Below are positions 7,067-9,078 of a DNA stretch of 9,078 nucleotides, in pieces (within the stretch, counting starts at the first letter, position 1; the number at the start of each line of letters is the position of its first letter). The notes below the pieces were generated by a model. The model saw only the letters and a list, made by a program, of their open reading frames with translations, was not told where the DNA came from and did not search any database. The position numbers and the translations under genes were made by a program. The stretch covers positions 1 to 9,078 of the forward strand of contig JAGZDD010000158.1 of assembly GCA_018369015.1 (NCBI GenBank). Reading direction: 5' to 3'. The stretch is from Clostridiales bacterium. GTDB lineage: Bacteria > Bacillota > Clostridia > Lachnospirales > Lachnospiraceae.

Positions 7067-7094
7067 ATTTTATCATATCAAATGATTTTTTCAA
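7067..7094 (-). promoter_or_regulatory. Predicted typA promoter
   Basis: On the minus strand TTGAAA (7094-7089) and TAAAAT (7072-7067) are separated by 16 bp, with TG one base before the -10 (extended -10). Transcription would start near 7060, giving a leader of about 88 nt that contains both hairpins described above. Confidence 0.6.
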
Positions 7095-7410
7095 GGTATT
7101 TTATGGGGAATCAAGAAAATTTCAGCAAATAACCGGGGAATTGTAACGAATACTAAGAGAAAATAAACTTATGACAGGAACAGACAGCGGGGCCTAGAAT
7201 ACGCTGGTTTTCGCCCCGGCTTGTATTTGAGATTGCCGAATCTGGAAAAAGAGCGTCGATGGTTAATAATTTCTGATTTGAATTTTCTATGCTAAGGTTA
7301 GGTTCTAAAACAGAAGAGCCGTGAATAAATATACTTTGTATCCAAAGTTGTATTTATGCAGGCCAGAAATACAAAAACAAATTTCAAGATCAGAAAGGGG
7401 AACAAAAGCG
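7095..7410. other. Intergenic region upstream of the SSB-like gene
   Basis: This noncoding stretch should hold the promoter of the plus-strand SSB-like gene, but I could not fix one: TTGAAT near 7278 and TATGCT near 7288 are too close together to serve as a pair. An inverted repeat CGGGGC/GCCCCG (7188-7193, 7213-7218) with a 19-nt loop is present, without a T-tract. The GTG at 7321 is in frame with the gene but has no convincing ribosome binding site. Confidence 0.4.
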
Positions 7411-8040
7411 ATGGCGGATAAGGTGCTGGAAAATAATCAGGTGAGTGTAACAGGTGTTGTGGATTCGGAATTTACGTACAGCCATGAGGTGTTTGGAGAA
7501 GGCTTTTACATGCTGGAGATTGTTGTAAACCGGCTAAGCAATATGGCCGACCGGATTCCTTTAATGGTGTCTGAAAGGCTGGTTGATGTGACAGAAAGCT
7601 ACATAGGCAAGACGGTAGAAGCACGGGGGCAGTTCCGTTCCTACAATAAGCATGAGGAGGGACATAACCGGCTGATTTTATCCGTATTTGTCCGGGAATT
7701 TGAGGTGCTTGAAGAAGATGCCGTATGCTTAAAGCCCAATAGTGTATACCTTAACGGATTTATATGCAAGCAGCCAGTGTACAGGATGACCCCGCTTGGA
7801 CGGGAAATTGCGGATCTTTTGCTGGCTGTGAACCGCCCGTATGGAAAATCCGATTATCTTCCGTGTATCTGCTGGGGAAGAAACGCCCGTTTTGCAGGAA
7901 AATTTCAGGTAGGGGAGCATATTCATTTATGGGGCAGGATCCAGAGCCGGACGTATCAGAAAAAAATTGATGCGGACACTGTGGAAAAGCGCACAGCCTA
8001 CGAGATTTCTGTAAGTAAGATTGAGTGTGCAGATAGTTAA
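7411..8040 (+). CDS. SSB-like single-stranded DNA-binding protein with two OB folds
   Basis: The 209-aa protein appears to hold two related OB-fold units. The second, about residues 108-205, is clearly SSB/PriB-like: YLNGFICKQPVYRMTPLGRE, ADLLLAVNRPYGKSDYLPC, WGRNA and HLWGRIQSR. The first, about 10-102, repeats the pattern more loosely: VTGVVDSEFTYSHEVFGEG, LEIVVNRLS, IPLMVSER and VEARGQFRSY. The likely role is binding single-stranded DNA in replication or repair. The acidic C-terminal tip (DDIPF type) of canonical SSB is absent; the protein ends KIECADS. It may therefore not recruit partners as the main SSB does, and may be a secondary SSB. The start chosen is ATG-7411, with AAAGGGG at 7394-7400 ten bases upstream. 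The in-frame GTG at 7321 would add 30 poorly supported residues. The gene is monocistronic and divergent from typA. Confidence 0.8.
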   Translation: MADKVLENNQVSVTGVVDSEFTYSHEVFGEGFYMLEIVVNRLSNMADRIPLMVSERLVDVTESYIGKTVEARGQFRSYNKHEEGHNRLILSVFVREFEVLEEDAVCLKPNSVYLNGFICKQPVYRMTPLGREIADLLLAVNRPYGKSDYLPCICWGRNARFAGKFQVGEHIHLWGRIQSRTYQKKIDADTVEKRTAYEISVSKIECADS

Positions 8041-8088
8041 TGGGTTCTCAAAACGATTCCTCAATTCGGGCTAAACGTCCTATACTTA

Positions 8089-8139
8089 AGGAGGAAAAAA
8101 CTCTTTGAAAGCCCGCTTGCGCCGAGTTTTTTCCCTCCT
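8089..8139 (+). terminator. Long hairpin after the SSB-like gene, possible bidirectional terminator
   Basis: AGGAGGAAAAAACTC (8089-8103) pairs with GAGTTTTTTCCCTCCT (8124-8139), about 15 bp with one bulged C and a 20-nt loop. It lies 49 bp past the stop codon and before the dapA promoter, where a terminator is expected. A-run pairing with T-run is typical of bidirectional terminators, but there are only 3 GC-containing pairs inside the A/T block and no free T-tract beyond the stem. Termination strength is therefore uncertain. The right part belongs to the dispersed repeat shared with 4036-4072. Confidence 0.55.
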
Positions 8140-8141
8140 CA
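8106..8141 (-). repeat. Dispersed repeat, copy B (partner at 4036-4072)
   Basis: Read on the minus strand, this segment runs from TGAGGAGGGAAAAAACTCGG through GCGCAA to GGCTTTCA. It matches copy A at about 31 of 37 positions, 19 of the first 20 being identical. It forms the loop and right arm of the hairpin at 8089-8139. Confidence 0.65.
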
Positions 8142-8182
8142 TCCGCATGGCTGGATCGTTACAAAGGATTCTAAAAGAGGCA

Positions 8183-8211
8183 TTGACAGTCATGGGAAAA
8201 CATGCTAATCT
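8183..8211 (+). promoter_or_regulatory. Promoter of the lysine riboswitch-dapA unit
   Basis: TTGACA (8183-8188) is a perfect -35. A 17-bp spacer leads to TAATCT (8206-8211), preceded by TG in the extended -10 position. Transcription should start near 8218, just before the riboswitch P1 stem. This is the strongest sigma-70/sigma-A-type promoter in the window. Confidence 0.85.
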
Positions 8212-8232
8212 AATGATAAAAATAAATATTGG

Positions 8233-8399
8233 TTAAGTAGAGGCGCATTTTGCATGAGTAGTTCCGGGGATATGGCAGGCATAAGAGATCCGGAGGGAAA
8301 GGGTACGATGCCGAAGATGCCCGCAGCCTGGCAGTGCGGGGTCTGGGCATACAGTGAATAATTGTATGACTGTCATCGAAAGATGGAGTGCTGCTTTAA
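8233..8399 (+). promoter_or_regulatory. Lysine riboswitch (L-box)
   Basis: This RNA senses lysine in the leader of dapA. Conserved L-box blocks occur in order: AGAGGCGC and GAGTAGT (8240-8262), GAAAGGG...GCCGAAG (8297-8316), GGTCTGGGC (8340-8348), and ACTGTCA...TGGAGTGCT (8369-8392). The helices can be drawn. P1 is TTAAGTAG (8233-8240) with CTGCTTTAA (8391-8399), one base bulged. P2 includes TCCGG/CCGGA. P3 is CCCGCA/TGCGGG (8320-8325, 8335-8340). P4 is CATACA/TGTATG. P5 is CATC-GAAA-GATG with a GNRA loop. CAGGC in the P2 loop (8276-8280) is complementary to GCCTG in the P3 loop (8326-8330), as in the known kissing interaction. The aptamer appears intact. Confidence 0.95.
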
Positions 8400-8444
8400 A
8401 GTATTTGGATCATCCGCAGTTTGGATAAATTCATAGAATGTTTT

Positions 8445-8471
8445 GGGGCCGGCGCATAACCGGCTCCTTTT
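8445..8471 (+). terminator. Riboswitch-controlled intrinsic terminator upstream of dapA
   Basis: GGGGCCGG (8445-8452) pairs with CCGGCTCC (8460-8467), 8 bp with one G-U, around a 7-nt loop, followed by TTTT. It lies between the aptamer and the dapA ribosome binding site. Lysine binding is expected to favour it and stop transcription, as in other Firmicutes L-box leaders. A clear antiterminator sequestering its 5' arm is not obvious. CTGC of P1 (8391-8394) can instead pair with GCAG (8416-8419), which may be part of the switch. Confidence 0.85.
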
Positions 8472-8492
8472 ATGTTTAGGAGGAAGATGGAT

Positions 8493-9078
8493 ATGGCAAT
8501 TTTTAAAGGTGCAGGTGTGGCAATTATTACACCGATGTATGATGATGGAAGCGTTAATTATGAACGGCTTGAACAGCTTGTAGACGAGCAGATTGAAAAT
8601 GGTACGGACGCGATTATTATTTGCGGAACAACAGGGGAATCTTCCACATTATCCGAGCCGGAGCATGTCGAATGTATTAAGGTAGCTGCGGCGGCGGCAA
8701 AGAAAAGAGTGCCAGTCATTGCCGGAACAGGTTCTAACGATACAAAGACAGCGATCTATCTGACAAAGGAGGCCCAGGACGCGGGAGCCGACGGAGCGCT
8801 GATTGTATCTCCCTATTATAATAAGGCAACGCAGAAGGGCCTGATTGCTCATTATACTGAAATTGCAAAAAATACAGATCTTCCGCTTGTATTATATAAT
8901 ATTCAGGGCCGCACAGGGGTTAATATTGCGCCGGAAACAATTGTTACCCTGGCAAAAACCTGCGATAACATTGTTGCCGTGAAGGAGGCATCGGGAAATA
9001 TATCCCAGATTGCCAAGTTAATGCATTTAGCAGATGGCTGTATTGACCTATATTCAGGCAATGACGACCAGATCGTGC
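8493..9078 (+). CDS. dapA: 4-hydroxy-tetrahydrodipicolinate synthase, partial (3' end outside window)
   Basis: DapA condenses pyruvate with aspartate semialdehyde, the first committed step of diaminopimelate and lysine synthesis. The visible 195 residues, of about 290-295 expected, show the aldolase-type TIM barrel. GTTGES is at 45-50 with the catalytic Thr pair, and the SPYYN tyrosine is at 106-110. Catalytic Y135 and carboxylate-binding R140 lie in YNIQGRTG, and Schiff-base K164 in VKEASGN. R140 favours DapA over N-acetylneuraminate lyase or other family members. Q138 replaces the usual Pro of YNVPSRTG. ATG-8493 is preferred, with AGGAGG (8478-8483) nine bases upstream; the in-frame ATG-8487 is only 3 bases from it. 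The lysine riboswitch and terminator directly upstream confirm a lysine-pathway role. Confidence 0.96.
   Translation, partial: MAIFKGAGVAIITPMYDDGSVNYERLEQLVDEQIENGTDAIIICGTTGESSTLSEPEHVECIKVAAAAAKKRVPVIAGTGSNDTKTAIYLTKEAQDAGADGALIVSPYYNKATQKGLIAHYTEIAKNTDLPLVLYNIQGRTGVNIAPETIVTLAKTCDNIVAVKEASGNISQIAKLMHLADGCIDLYSGNDDQIV

Noticed and set aside
7054..7068. Four-codon leader peptide (MKKL) in the typA leader
   Set aside because: Its ATG overlaps the predicted -10 element, so it would not be in the transcript.
7321..7410. In-frame GTG start giving a 239-aa form of the SSB-like protein
   Set aside because: There is no good ribosome binding site upstream, and the 30 extra residues look like translated leader. 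ATG-7411 has AAAGGGG at suitable spacing.
8649..8852. 67-aa minus-strand ORF inside dapA
   Set aside because: It is antisense to conserved DapA residues and has no supporting start signal.
8493..9078. N-acetylneuraminate lyase (nanA), which would fit with nagA/nagB
   Set aside because: The Arg of the YNxxxRTG motif and the lysine riboswitch directly upstream identify it as dapA.

Overview
The window looks like a piece of a Clostridia (Bacillota) chromosome, most likely a Lachnospiraceae-type gut bacterium. This is inferred from moderate GC, AGGAGG-type ribosome binding sites, TTG starts, a lysine riboswitch in front of dapA, a short Firmicutes-type NagB, and a two-OB-fold SSB-like protein. 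No rRNA, tRNA, CRISPR array, integrase or transposase is visible. The genes are housekeeping or central-metabolism genes; the unusual material lies in the intergenic regions and at the left edge.

Layout, left to right. (1) 36-1919, plus: the body of polyphosphate kinase (ppk1) without its first ~90 residues. Recognisable coding sequence starts abruptly after an AT-rich stretch with in-frame stops. (2) 1916-2740, plus: an RpiR-family sugar-phosphate regulator overlapping the ppk stop codon. (3) 2748-4840, minus: nagB then nagA, which convert N-acetylglucosamine-6-P via glucosamine-6-P to fructose-6-P. They converge on the regulator with 7 bp between, and are separated from each other by a ~167-bp spacer full of palindromes. 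(4) 4841-5145: nagB promoter region, a perfect 21-bp inverted repeat and the typA terminator. (5) 5146-6972, minus: typA/bipA GTPase, with a promoter and a terminator-like hairpin in its leader. (6) 7411-8040, plus: an SSB-like protein with two OB folds. (7) 8089-8139: a long hairpin that shares sequence with the nagB-nagA spacer. (8) 8183-8471, plus: promoter, complete lysine riboswitch and intrinsic terminator. (9) 8493-9078, plus: the first 195 codons of dapA, cut by the window edge.

How they fit together: the RpiR protein is a plausible regulator of the adjacent nagBA operon, since its SIS domain is of the type that binds phosphosugars. The riboswitch should let lysine switch off dapA, the first committed step of lysine/diaminopimelate synthesis. 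TypA and the SSB-like gene are divergent and functionally unrelated.

I did not find a convincing new multi-gene system. The best leads are the dispersed palindromic repeat shared by 4036-4072 and 8106-8141, the perfect inverted repeat fused to the typA terminator, the terminator-like hairpin in the typA leader, and the 5'-truncated ppk.
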